Of a stretch of 64,000 nt of DNA, positions 1 through 10,068 are shown in pieces; the stretch's first letter is position 1; every line of letters starts with the position of its first letter. Location: assembly GCA_030144725.1 (NCBI GenBank), contig JASKMD010000008.1:18221574-18285573 (forward strand), in the 5' to 3' direction. The notes under the pieces were generated by a model. The model worked only from the letters and a program-made list of their open reading frames with translations. It was not told the origin of the DNA and searched no databases. The translations under genes and the position numbers were made by a program. This stretch comes from Haematococcus lacustris. Lineage: Eukaryota; Chlorophyta; Chlorophyceae; Chlamydomonadales; Haematococcaceae.

Positions 1-160
1 GCACGAGGATGGTAGGGTGCTGCTGTCACGTGGTGGGGGCCACATGGGGCATGCTGTGGCGTCGCGTTTGGTGTGCCTGGAGGTGGCGGTGCTCGATGCC
101 TAGGACCGTCTCCCATGTGTGGCGTGGCTGCATGGGTGGCATGTCTGCCTGTGCCTGCAG

Positions 161-1967
161 GCCATCCGCAGCAACAACCCAGTCATCTTCTTTGAGCACG
201 TGCTCCTCTACAATCTAAAGGGAGAGGTGAGCACCAAAGCTCCCGTACTCTAGGCGCTGTCCAGCCGGCACCCCTCGAGTGCATGGGCAACCTGCACCCT
301 TGCACTTGATCGCACAAGAGCATTGGGCTCGATGCGTGGAGAGCAGGCAGGTGCAAGCTGTGTGGTGGCGATGCAAGATCTTGTGTGCAAAGGTGGCTGT
401 CACCACACAACATGGCACCAGGCTGCTCTGACTGCCATCTCATCAAGTGGAAGGAAGCAAGAAGTGTAGGAAGTGTGAGGGGCCTACCTAGAAGGTGGCT
501 CAGGTGGCTTAGGCTCACAGCTCACTGAGTGTGGCATCCGCCTGTCATCAGGCTGCCATGCCGCACGCTAGACAGGCCTCAACCTGCTGCTGCTGCTGCT
601 CGCTGTCCATGGGATGGCGGTGGGGCTGCAGGTCGGCGGTCCTGATGAGTACCAGTGCCTGGAGAAGGCCGAGATGGTGCAGCCGGGCACTGACATCTCC
701 ATCTTCACCTACAGCCGCATGCGCTACGTCGTCATGCAAGCCGTGGCGGAGTTGGAAAAGAAGGGTTACAACCCAGAGGTCAGTGGGCGGCCCCTTGCAC
801 CGGCACAGCCCCTGCACCCTTACAGCTCTCTCTCAGCGCTGAACCCCCGATGCACTGCGCCAGCCCACCATAGACCCTAATCATTCCCAGCCCCTAACCC
901 GCCCCAGTCCCCTGCACTGCCCCAGCCCCAACCCCGCCCCAGCCCTCTGCACTGCCCCAGCACTACCCCAAGGGTCCAACAGAGCGGGCAGAGCGTGAGA
1001 AGTGTGCCGACCCTTGCACCTCCCCAGCCCCACCACTGCTGCAGCACACCACCAGCGCTTTCCTTTTCAGCAGAGCCAGGAGGATTAGCCCTGGCCAGGG
1101 TTGTGCCCATACACCTGCACAGACTGCTGGATGGGCAGCAGGCGGCAGGTTGCAGGGGCTAGGTGCGGGCAGCACAGGGCGCACACGCCCTGAGATGAGA
1201 TCCACAGTGCCTCGTTAGGCCACTGGCCCTGCAGTGCTGGCCCTGCAGTCCACATGGCCTGATCAGGCTAGGGGTCCCTGGCACAACTGGCAGCACCCAC
1301 TCAAACCCCTTCATGCCTGGGTCACCTGTCAGGTCAACGACAACCACAGTGTTGGACACTGCCTTTCACCAAGCCCCAGGCAGCCAGGCAGCCGGCTAGT
1401 CCTGCACACCGTCTCACCACCCCAGTGTGAACAACACACACTCAGGGAACGTATGGAGTGGCACTCCCGCAACCCAGCACAGCCTGCCATGTCCATCACC
1501 TCGCCACCCACCTTGGGTATGCCCCACCCCACAGGCCATACTAACATACAGCTTCTGCCTACACCCAGCCAATGACCCCTACTCTCGTGCCCTACCCCGG
1601 TGCCCCTGCCCCTAACCCCTACCCCAACCCCTCACTGTTGCCCACCCCTGCCTGGCTCCAGGTCATTGACCTGATCAGCCTGAAGCCGTTCGACATGGAA
1701 GCAATTTCCAAGTCGGTGAAGAAAACGCGCAAGGTGCTGATCGTGGAGGAGTGCATGAAGACAGGCGGCATCGGGGCGTCCCTGTCAGCCGTGATCAGCG
1801 AGTCACTCTTTAATGAGCTGGACCATGAGGTGGTGCGGCTGTCATCCCAAGACGTGCCTACCGCCTATGCCTATGAGCTGGAGGCTGCCACCATCGTGCA
1901 GTCGGTGCAGGTGGTGGAAGCAGTGGAGAGGGTGTGCGGGAAGACTCGTGCACTGGCGCTGGCATGA
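161..1967 (+). CDS. PDH-E1B: Plastid-type pyruvate dehydrogenase E1 component subunit beta, 3' part
   Basis: Three exons are visible: 161-226, 632-778 and 1662-1967 (stop TGA 1965-1967), each bounded by AG/GT and all in phase 0, giving the last 172 residues. They join as a helix with [13 protein letters not shown], then [12 protein letters not shown], then [32 protein letters not shown] and [15 protein letters not shown]. These are the C-terminal transketolase-like segments of E1-beta, the thiamine-diphosphate half-site partner of E1-alpha that decarboxylates pyruvate for acetyl-CoA and fatty-acid synthesis. The LSSQDVP ending is the plastid rather than the mitochondrial form (family knowledge). 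The 5' exons and any transit peptide lie outside the window. The identification is firm; intron 2 (779-1661) is GC-rich with no second gene seen. Confidence 0.93.
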
Positions 1968-3613
1968 GGGCTGGAGGCGTTGGGATTTGAACCCGGGTGG
2001 GAAGCTGGCTGCAGTAGTGCAGTAGTGTCGCTAGCGCACCGCTGCTGGGCAGAAGGGCAGCTGGTGCTCAGTTTGCCCAGGCTGTAGTGGTGGCGCATAA
2101 GTCAGAACTTTTAACTATCAGGGAAGGGCGTTCGAGGGGTTAGGGTGAGGGGGGAAGGGAGGGAAGGGGGGGAGGGGACCAACTACAGACATGTCTAACA
2201 TTGCATGGCGCCATGGGCACAGCCATGACCTCATGGGCAGCAGGCGCAGCATGGGGTGTGCAGCAGGGGCGTGCAGGGGGTGAGGTCCAAAGGGGCCGGG
2301 TCAGGCTACAGTGAGGCCAGCCTGCCCAGCTGGGGTATGGACAGAATGTGCAGCAGCAGTGAAGGGTCAACCCACCCCTGCCGGCCAGGGAGCCTGCTGC
2401 ATAGGCCCACACCCCGGCGGCCTGGCAGAGAGGGACAGGCCAGCGCTAGCCTGTGTGCCAGGTGCAGCTCTGCCCTCCCCTGTCATGCTTGCCCGGCTTC
2501 ACTTTGTTCAGGATGGTGGGTTCAGGCTGGCCAGCTGAGGCGGCATTGCAATACAGTCGCTGTACTCAGGCTGCTGGTGCCGGTGCCATCTGGCTGTCAG
2601 GGCCATGCGGCGGTCAGGGCAATGGCAGCCTGCCAAGTCATAGGCTTGGGACGCAGATCAGGGCAGCTCCTGGCCGCATGAACTGCAGTGTACGGCCATG
2701 AGGGTGTGGCTTGACCGCGCTTTGGCCATGGTGCCGCCATGGTCGTTCCTCCTGCATGGGACCCTGGATCAACCTGAGCATTCTTCCACGCCTCAGCAAT
2801 GTGCCAGGTGTTGCTGTGTGGCACAGGCACTGAAGGCAGGTGAAGCAAGCTGAATGATTCCCCTGATGCCAGCACCTGATGTCCAGTTGAGTTGTTTAGG
2901 ACGGGTGCTTGGGGCTGGGGAAGTCGGCTGGCACCTGGGCAGGTGAGGGTAGCTGTACCATGCGGAACTGAATGTGTTGTAGCCCAGGCCGCATGCATGG
3001 GAGAAGCTGCCAAGCCGGGCGTTGCTGTTTGCGAGGGTGTAACCTGCAGCTGCTGGGACGTGGAGGGGTGGTTACGGATGTGTACATCAGCCACCAACCG
3101 CTGAAGTCCTTTACCAACACATTACTTCATCAACAAAAGCCTGCCAACAACATACGAGGTCAACACTTCGAAGTTTCAGCAAGCTCCACGCAACAACGTA
3201 ATATTAGGGAGCGTCCGGACCCGTGTAATTGTTTTGTTATGTTATGTTACATGTTACATCCGGTGTACGTACATTGCCGGTCATGTTACATTGCCTTGAT
3301 AGCTGCTTGGGTAGTCTGCAGTAAATTTGTAAATGCAAAATGTAAATGCAAAATGTAAGTGCAACAAAACTTGCGAAGGTATGGTGACTCACGATTGGTG
3401 AGAACTATTTACTCTAGCGCCCAAGAAGCCTAGAAGGAAATGCATCCGACACGGTATAAAAGCATGAAATTACGCACATCCCGACCACCAGGCTCCTCAT
3501 AACCCTGACCCTGACCCTATAGCCACCACCAAGATATAAGTGGTGTGTGGACATCTTCTCTCCTTCGCTCGTCCTCCACCAGTCATGCAGTGAAGGTGCA
3601 CAATCTTAAACAC
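1968..3613. other. Intergenic region between convergent PDH-E1B and UCH genes
   Basis: No coding exon can be supported here. A stretch near 1978-2062, read on the minus strand, has a T-arm/box-B-like GGGTTCAAATCCC but no matching acceptor stem, so it may be a decayed tRNA-derived repeat. Around 2210-2290 a sequence resembles 3850-3950 (shared 'cagcaggcgcag...gcatgcagcaggg' pieces), suggesting old repeat copies. At 3240-3300 several TTACA (TGTAA on the minus strand) lie downstream of the UCH stop and could serve as its poly(A) signals. A TATAAAAG and a CCCTGA run occur at 3456-3520 without an attached gene. Confidence 0.4.
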
Positions 3614-6529
3614 TCAGTTCTCAGTCTCTGCTGCTGCCAGCGCAAGCAGGTTGAAGTGGATGCTCTTTGCACGTTCCGCAAATTGCTTGACCACTGCCGC
3701 TGCATCCTGCAACAGGGTGTCAGGGGAGGTAGGCCCATTGCACACAGGACCCTGCCGCCGGCCGTCCAGCTGCCACAGCAAGCCTGCAACCAGCGCATGA
3801 GCAGCATGCTGCATTCAACTACCCCAACTTGGCCCACACGGCATTCAGGTGCCATACGTGGCATGAGCACAGCCACGACTTCGTGGTCAGCAGGCGCAGG
3901 AGGGGCATGCAGCAGGGGCATGGAGGGGGTCAGGCCCACCGCCTGGTCACAAGGGGGCAAGGTGCCCAGCTTAGTCAGCTGCTTGCTCCAGTTCTTGCTG
4001 CTGCTGCTGCTGCTTGGTCGCCTCACCCCTCTCTAGAGTGGATCAGTAGTCACACACTATAAGACGTTGTGTATGATGCTGCTGCTTGGCTGCCCTGGCG
4101 TCACTGAGGCCTGGCTGGGTCCTGCCTGCAGTGAGCTGACTTGTGCCAATTCAAGCGCCCTGAAGGCTGCACTGGACCCCTCCCTGCATTGCCCTTCATG
4201 GCTGCCTCCCACACATCCATATGAGCACATCAGCTCATGCAGCAGGCATGCAGGCCCTGATCCTGAGCATGGCTCATCAGCGCATGTGCAGCATGCTGCC
4301 TTCAGCTACCGAAAGGTGCGCCACACGGCTTACACAGTAAAGCACCTAAGTTGGGACACCCCGTTTCTCGTGTTCTCTTGATTCTTTACCGAAAGCCCCC
4401 GTTTCTTTTCCGCGCATCGCGTTCTTAGGTGGTTACTAGGGTGGTTGTCGGCCCGCGTCATGTTTGCGCGTTGTGGGAGCAGAGATCTCAACACTGCCGG
4501 GGCCGCCGGTTTGAACCCCATCGGGAGTTAAGGCCCGGCCGCGACTACCAGGAGCGTTTCAGGAAGCTTCCTTAACGCTCCTAGATACCTTGGTGGGTAA
4601 CAAAGATGGTGCAGTCGGTGCGCTGTGTCAAATGTGCGACTGTCCGGCCGTAGCGCTTGCCATGTTGGGAGGTAATTTTCGCATGTAACAAAAAAAGGTC
4701 TTTCTACTTGCAGAGCTCAGGCCCCGGCCCTTGCTCAGATGATCACCGCTTCTGCCACACGCGCTAGGTGGTCTAGCAAAGCTTCTAACGGGGCACGCCA
4801 CAGGGCTAGCATGCTAGCAGCCGCCGCTCGGGCCCTCTCCAAGTTCAAAAGGGGGGCTACGCGCCCTTCTGTGCGTGCTGTGGCAAAACAGCATGGCGTC
4901 CCCCGCTCCAATCTCAACGACTTCATCAACATGGGGGGTGGGTTGCTACAAGGGGGAGACTGACAGCTTTGACTTAGGCAGAGGAGATGCAGCTGGTCAG
5001 CATTGTCAAGGGGGTATAAGCGTAGGGTAGGGGGGTGACCAGATTGGACAGAAAAGGGCAGGACCAAATTTCTCCTGAAAAATGTTTATACTTGAGCGTC
5101 TCAACATAGGTGCACTTAGTTTGGAGAACCGGTTTAAGGGGGGGTATCCCACTGGCCAAGTCATAAGTCTCCAGTCCTTGAGAATTATACTAAGCTGGAG
5201 GCATCGGCAGCTAGAGGACTTGTAGATCTCTCTAACGATATGAGTTGCATTCGTTTTGTCCAAGCAAGTGATGAGTTGTGCCACCCCCCGTTTCAAAATG
5301 TCCCAACTTAGGTGCTTATCTGTGTACAGATGGCCTGCTGAGTGAAAGCTTAGTCAGCAGGCCATGGCCATGTGTGAGCTGTCATCAGTACAATGGCACA
5401 AGCTGCCCAGCGGCCCTCAGTACCAGCTGCCCAGCGGCCTGTGACTGGCAGTGCCCCCACACAGCCCACCCACCATCCTTGAGAATGAATGTCACAAAGT
5501 GCAGGTTCACATCCTCATTGTCAGGCACTTGTGCCGAGTCGCCTTCAGCCGCTGCTGCCTGCGGTGCAGCCAAGCAGTGCAACAGGTCTCAGCGGCTGGT
5601 CAACAGGCCCTGGGCTGTTAAGAGCAGGTGTGGAAGAAGGTGCGAAGCGCATCTAGGGTCAGTTCACAGCTACTTGAGGAAGCCAGCAACCAGAGTAGCT
5701 GGGGCTCATGGGTGGACGAAGATGCTGGTATGTCTGCATGGTTGCATGGCTGCCATAGGTGGCCGCATGGGGAGCCGGATGGGGAGCCAGGGGACCAGTG
5801 GCAATATGTTAAGTGTGCAGCAGGCTGGTCAGGCCTTGAGGCAACTCCCACCTTGTGGTGCTGCGCAGCAGAACCGGGCTGCCTCATACCCAGCCTTGCA
5901 CTGATGTCATGCTCACTCCTTGCAGTGCCAATACACCGCACAAATGACATGGCCAGCGCCTTATGACACTCCATGCCATCAGCCCATGCAACCCACATGG
6001 GGCCATGGGTGCATGGGTGCATGGGGCACCCCTCACCTGGTGCGCCGCCTCAATGTCTGGGCTGCCCTCAGGGGGGTCTTCCAAAAACTTGCCCCGCGCC
6101 TCGGGGGTCATTCCCGCAGTGGCCGCAAGGAAGTGTGCGAGGAAGCTGCCTGGGGCTGCACCAGCGCAGCAGCACCCAGGTTGTGAGGTAACAACGAGGC
6201 CAAGACGACGTGTAGAGCTGACCATTGCTCGGCCTCCAGCCTCACCCTACCCATGCATGGAGGTTGAACCTACCCCTATCCCCTCCCTGACCTCGTACCC
6301 TTCCCCGCCCCCGTACCCTTCTCGGCCCCCTTCCTGGCACCAGCCCCTGGCCCAGCACTAGCCCTATGCCCCGCTGCTCTCACCAATGGTCAGCTGGCCC
6401 TGCAGGTTCCCCAAACTGTGCAGCAACGCAATGGTGCCACAGGCATTGCCAATAGTCTGCTTCATGAAGAACACGTCCGCCCCACCAGCAGGAGGGCGGC
6501 TGGCCTGCTCAGCGTCCTCTGCACTGCAT

Positions 6530-6595
<66 letters not shown>

Positions 6596-8481
6596 TGCTG
6601 AAGTAGCGGCATGACAGCGGCTTGATCCAGGCTCGCCGCAACCCACAGCGGTGGAATGACAACATCAAGCTTGAGCTGCAGCACCTGGCAGCAGCCACCC
6701 CAGCAGGCACCTCCCTAGTGGCCATCCAGCGGCATGTGGCCGTCACCCTGGCCACCTGGGATGCAGTGTGGGGGGAGTACCTGCATCCCAAGTGAGCAGA
6801 GCAGAAGATGAGGCTGTACGGCGCGCAGGAGAAGGTCCTGGAGCGCTACTTCAAGAAGGTGAGCGTGCTAATGGCAGGAGGGGAGGGGCAGGGCCAGCAA
6901 GCTGTTGACTGCACCACATGTGACCTGCAAGGTGCCATGTCTCCAGTCTTTCTGAGGAGGTCATGCACATTGTGTGGCGTGTGTGCCATGCAGCTGGAGG
7001 AGGCGGCAGCCATGGTGTCCCAACAGCGGTGGGGGACACGCAAGCAGCTGGTGGTGTTCTTTGGCAGCGCTGGTATCACCACGCGGAGGGGGTGGGGGGC
7101 CAAGGCTGTGCTGCAGGCCTGCCGCAAGGTGGTGGAGAGGCCCAACAGCGGCAAGCCCACAGACAGGGTGCCAGGCAAGGTGGTGACAGTGGATGAGTTC
7201 CGCACCAGCCGGGTCAGCTCAATCCTGAACAGCCCCCAGCCCTGTGAGGAGGAGCTGGACCGCAGCAAGCCCACCAGGCTTGAAGGTTGGAAGCCCCAGC
7301 CAGGTCAGGTGCAGCACCGCTTGTTGCAGTCAGCCTGGAGCAAGCGGTTTGAGGCGCCAGTGCGGGGGCTCATGTGGTGCCCTTGGCTGGCCCAGGCCAC
7401 CCCTGGGAAGCTGGGCAAGTGGGTGGACAGGGACTGCAACGCAGCCCTCAACCTCCAGCGCATTGGGGAGGCCCCATGGCGCCCGCTGGAGCTGTGCAGG
7501 TGGCAATGCCGAGGAGCGGCTCCTGCCAAGGGCAAGGAGTACGCAGCATTGGGCTTCAAGAAGCTGCAAGACTGAGCACCCACATGCCAACATCTATCGC
7601 CCCACCCTCGTCAGGGGGTGGGGGTAGGCAATTAGGTGTTGGTGCCGAATGTTTTAGGAATTGGTACCGACAGTTCGGTTTTAGATAACGCATCTCCTAG
7701 TAGTAGGGGGATTGTGCGCTGAAGTGGCAGCTAGGGAAAAAGGTGCTGCAGCTGTTGTGGGGATTGCACCCTCTTAAAAGGGTGTTTGTGGCTGTAGGAA
7801 CCTTGAATACCTACAGTTGGCATGGTGTATGCTGTATCGAAACCACCTGGCATGAGCTACAGTGTGAGAGTGGGTGTGACGTAGGACAGGCAGCGGGTGC
7901 AGGAGGGCTTGGGAAGAGCACCTTGGCGGGCTGCAGCTTCACTGTCCTTGGTGATGGGATAGCACATGATGACGGCGACCACAGGTTGAGGAACCATGTT
8001 CAAAAGCTCCTGCAAGAGGCGGAAGCAGAGGAAGCTGGGGTCAGGCCTGGTCCCATGGTGGAGCAGCAAGCTATGCTAGCTGAGTTGATCGCTGTCGTCC
8101 AAGTAAAGCGTAGTGTAGACCATTTGAAGAGTGTCAGGAGCAGCAGCGCCTCCTGTCAGGGTGCTGCCATGTTCTGCTATACTCTCTGGGCTGAGGTTTA
8201 GCCACCTTTTCAAAATGGCAGGAGGGGCTGTGGGCTAGGGTTTAGGCTGTAAGCTAAGTTATTACAACTGAAGGGGTGATAGCCAAGCAAACTCACAGGG
8301 TCGAGGCCCAGTATGTCTGTGAACGCATGTGTCTTGCTCGTGACGCCCAGTTTCGCCATAAACTCGTTGAGCACATCTGGGTTTGATTCGAGCGGCTTCC
8401 ACAGCTACAGTGCGGCACAAGATACCGTCAGGCCGTTCGACTAGTGATCTGACTTGTCGATCTACTCACCTTCTTCGGCAT
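3614..8481 (-). CDS. UCHL3: Ubiquitin carboxyl-terminal hydrolase, UCH-L1/L3 type
   Basis: Seven exons on the minus strand: 8481-8470, 8404-8297, 8009-7922, 6518-6384, 6155-6037, 5558-5474 and 3783-3614. All have consensus splice sites and matching phases, totalling 717 nt (238 aa), close to the usual 230. This cysteine protease releases small adducts from the C-terminus of ubiquitin. The catalytic Cys is about residue 96 in KQTIGNACGTIAL (oxyanion Gln90), the His about 174 in EDVNLHFVTF, and the Asp about 189 in WQLDGRR; spacing and order match UCH-L3. The start MPKK lies in a 12-nt first exon. Intron 3 carries an antisense-oriented Fanzor remnant and intron 6 a 992-bp transposon, yet no exon is broken, so the gene looks functional. 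The exon 3-4 join (7922 to 6518) was chosen by phase and is the least certain. Confidence 0.93.
4333..5324 (+). mobile_element. 992-bp Tc1/mariner-pogo-like element in UCH intron 6
   Basis: Both ends carry the inverted repeat CACAG-TAA-GCACCTAAGTTGGGACA (left from 4333; right, reversed, ending 5324), each flanked by TA (4331-4332 and 5325-5326), the target duplication typical of Tc1/mariner-type elements. Removing the element joins intron sequence smoothly. A short ORF at 4739-4963 encodes a basic helix-turn-helix resembling the N-terminal DNA-binding part of pogo/CENP-B-like transposases (SVRAVAKQHGVPRSNLNDF). No DDE catalytic domain is present, so the copy is non-autonomous. The superfamily assignment rests on the TA duplication, the CAC terminus and the HTH. 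Confidence 0.75.
6532..6594 (+). repeat. (CAG)21 trinucleotide run
   Basis: An uninterrupted run of 21 CAG units lies in UCH intron 3, at the 5' edge of the truncated Fanzor copy. It reads as CTG in the UCH transcript and lies just upstream (transcript sense) of the exon 4 acceptor. Confidence 0.95.
6595..7575 (+). pseudogene. Fanzor/TnpB-like nuclease copy F1, 5'-truncated, with nonsense codon
   Basis: This is nearly collinear with the intact copy at 20906-22372: QARRNPQRWNDNIKLEL, VTLATWDAVWGEYLHPK, then VVFFGSAGITTRRGWGAKA, VVTVDEFRTSRVSSILNSP (DEFRTS near 7193-7210), VRGLMWCPWL and WVDRDCNAALN (7426-7452), the RuvC-III signature of TnpB/Fanzor proteins. The RuvC-I segment (GLDPG) is missing because the copy starts at the CAG run. 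A TGA at 6793-6795 replaces the Trp codon of the other copy. A likely intron begins at 6859 (AAG|GTGAGC). It lies in UCH intron 3 in the opposite orientation to the host gene. The 3' side (7576-7700) holds a GC-rich hairpin at about 7600-7624. It is a dead copy. Confidence 0.75.
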
Positions 8482-8751
8482 GATTATTTGCTTCGTTGTT
8501 AATCAAGCTGCGTTTGACGGCGCGATGAAACAAAGCAACGATGCGCAACCGCCTATCAGTTAAGGATCACTCCCAAGGCAGGTACCGCGATGAACTTGAT
8601 TGAGTACCGCGCTAGAAAGGAAAGATTCAACCTATCAAGGTGGTAGGCTTGAACTGGACCACCCCTCTGGCAACATAGTTATTTTGTTAATGCAAACCAA
8701 CAAATCTAAGAATTTTCGCATATTTGTGGCGGCTTACCGATTTTGTTTTCT
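8482..8751. promoter_or_regulatory. Spacer between UCH start and divergent ORF at 8752
   Basis: These 270 bp separate the UCH initiator (minus strand) from the ATG at 8752 (plus strand) and must hold the UCH promoter. No TATA box is obvious. Confidence 0.4.
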
Positions 8752-9795
8752 ATGGCTAAGAAAAAAGAACGAACCGTGCCCAAACTAGTGCCGGAGGACT
8801 CAGACAGTGACATTTTGGACCGCGACGAGGCACTACAGCCGGACCTCACCGAGGCGCAGCGGAACAAAAAGGCTTCCAGAGAGGCCCGCGCTACCCGCGA
8901 TAGGGACAACACATACCACGGCAGGAAGTGTAAGCTAGCCCACCTCACCGACCACCTCCCGCAAGAGCTTAGGGATGCCTTCCTGGCCGACGCGGTGCAG
9001 CCACGAGTGGAGGCCTGCAGCGAGCGGGCGGTGATCGGCAGCCTGCTGCTGGGCTTCCTCGTGCGCGGCTTGTTTACCATTCACGTAGCCGACCCGCTCG
9101 CCCTGCACGGCCAGCCCGTGTACACAGACATCCCAGTCTCCCAGGCAGCCATCCCGGACCTGAGCTGCAGGAACCTGTTCCTGCAGCAGTGCCGCGGCTT
9201 GCCCGGAGACGGCGCGAACACTCGGCCAAGCGCAGCAGTGGCTGCCGTGCTGGCCGCGCACCCCGACCTCCGCGCCCGCCTCGCAGCAATCCCACGCTAC
9301 CACTCTGATTGCAACATGGTGGACCACGTCGAGAAGCAGCTGGAGACAGCTTTCTGCAACATGCGCACGCTGCTCTTCGCTGGCAGGCTCAAGAAGTCAA
9401 TGTCCCTGTCTGGGGCCAAGGTCCTGGTGGGCACCAACGAGCACCAGCGCAGGTTTGGATTTAGGGGGTTGGGTGGTGGGCACCTGCCAGCCAGGTCAAA
9501 GCGGCAGTGCACTTACGTGCGCCGCATGGTGTGCGGGCTGGACGTCAGCTGGCTGCTGAAGGAGGGCGGGGTGGTACCGACTGCAGCCATGCAGGCTGAG
9601 GTGGCTTTGCAGCGAGGTCTGGTGGGGCTTGAGGAGGGGGAGCGGGTGGATGATGACTGGCTGGAGGATCCAGCAAACCGGGGCCGGCTTTTGCGCTACC
9701 GGGGCCGGCTTTTGCAGTTCACACCACCAGAGAAATGGAGGCAGCCATGGCAGCCTGGCAGCTGGATATGGTGCCCTGGCAGCAGGCTGAGCTGA
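8752..9795 (+). CDS. Fanzor-family N-terminal-like protein (copy F2)
   Basis: A 347-codon ORF starts with a basic segment (MAKKKERTVPK), then an acidic stretch (EDSDSDILDRDE) and a helical region. The segment YHGRKCKLAHLTD...ERAVIGSLLLGFLVRGLF resembles in spacing and character the segment VLRGCKKTRRKLRAHL...LRVIASLFDLRIFLTCL in the N-terminal parts of the copies at 23257-24290 and 28800-29590. The basic start parallels MAKDRRKGSDKHKK at 29832. I therefore infer the N-terminal half of a diverged Fanzor-family protein. No RuvC motif is present in this ORF; a small antisense fragment with the DEFRT motif follows at 9935-9981. An alternative is an unrelated host gene. Codons 9451-9510 could be a short in-frame intron. 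Confidence 0.45.
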   Translation: MAKKKERTVPKLVPEDSDSDILDRDEALQPDLTEAQRNKKASREARATRDRDNTYHGRKCKLAHLTDHLPQELRDAFLADAVQPRVEACSERAVIGSLLLGFLVRGLFTIHVADPLALHGQPVYTDIPVSQAAIPDLSCRNLFLQQCRGLPGDGANTRPSAAVAAVLAAHPDLRARLAAIPRYHSDCNMVDHVEKQLETAFCNMRTLLFAGRLKKSMSLSGAKVLVGTNEHQRRFGFRGLGGGHLPARSKRQCTYVRRMVCGLDVSWLLKEGGVVPTAAMQAEVALQRGLVGLEEGERVDDDWLEDPANRGRLLRYRGRLLQFTPPEKWRQPWQPGSWIWCPGSRLS

Positions 9796-9934
9796 TCACC
9801 AGGCCCCCCCGCCCTCCCACACCCTATGCCCTCACACCCACCAAGAAGACCCTAGTAAAAATGCATAATAAGACCCCTACCCTACACCTTCTCACCAGAA
9901 GGACTCAGGTGAAGCCTCAGTGGGGTTGCTGTAT

Positions 9935-9981
9935 GCTGAGCTGACTCGGTTGGTGCGGAACTCGTCCACCATCAGCAATCC
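9935..9981 (-). pseudogene. Fanzor RuvC fragment
   Basis: On the minus strand this 47-bp piece encodes LMVDEFRTNRVSSA, matching VVTVDEFRTSRVSSIL of copy F1 and the same segment of F3. It is too short to be functional and lies between the F2 ORF and the NDUFAF6 3' end, in the opposite orientation to F2. Confidence 0.6.
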
Positions 9982-10068
9982 TTAAAAATGCCTCCTTCAG
10001 CATCTCACGCGTGAGGTGAGAGCCCTTAGATGCATTACATAGCTATCATTACATAGCATTCAATTTCC

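Noticed and set aside
1978..2062. tRNA gene on the minus strand
   Set aside because: A T-arm/B-box-like segment exists but the acceptor stem and a good anticodon arm do not; at most a decayed tRNA-derived repeat.
2140..2412. Minus-strand frame sharing words with 3583-4026
   Set aside because: The similarity is between short repeats; the 3614-3783 part is the UCH last exon in another frame, and no protein family is evident for the rest.
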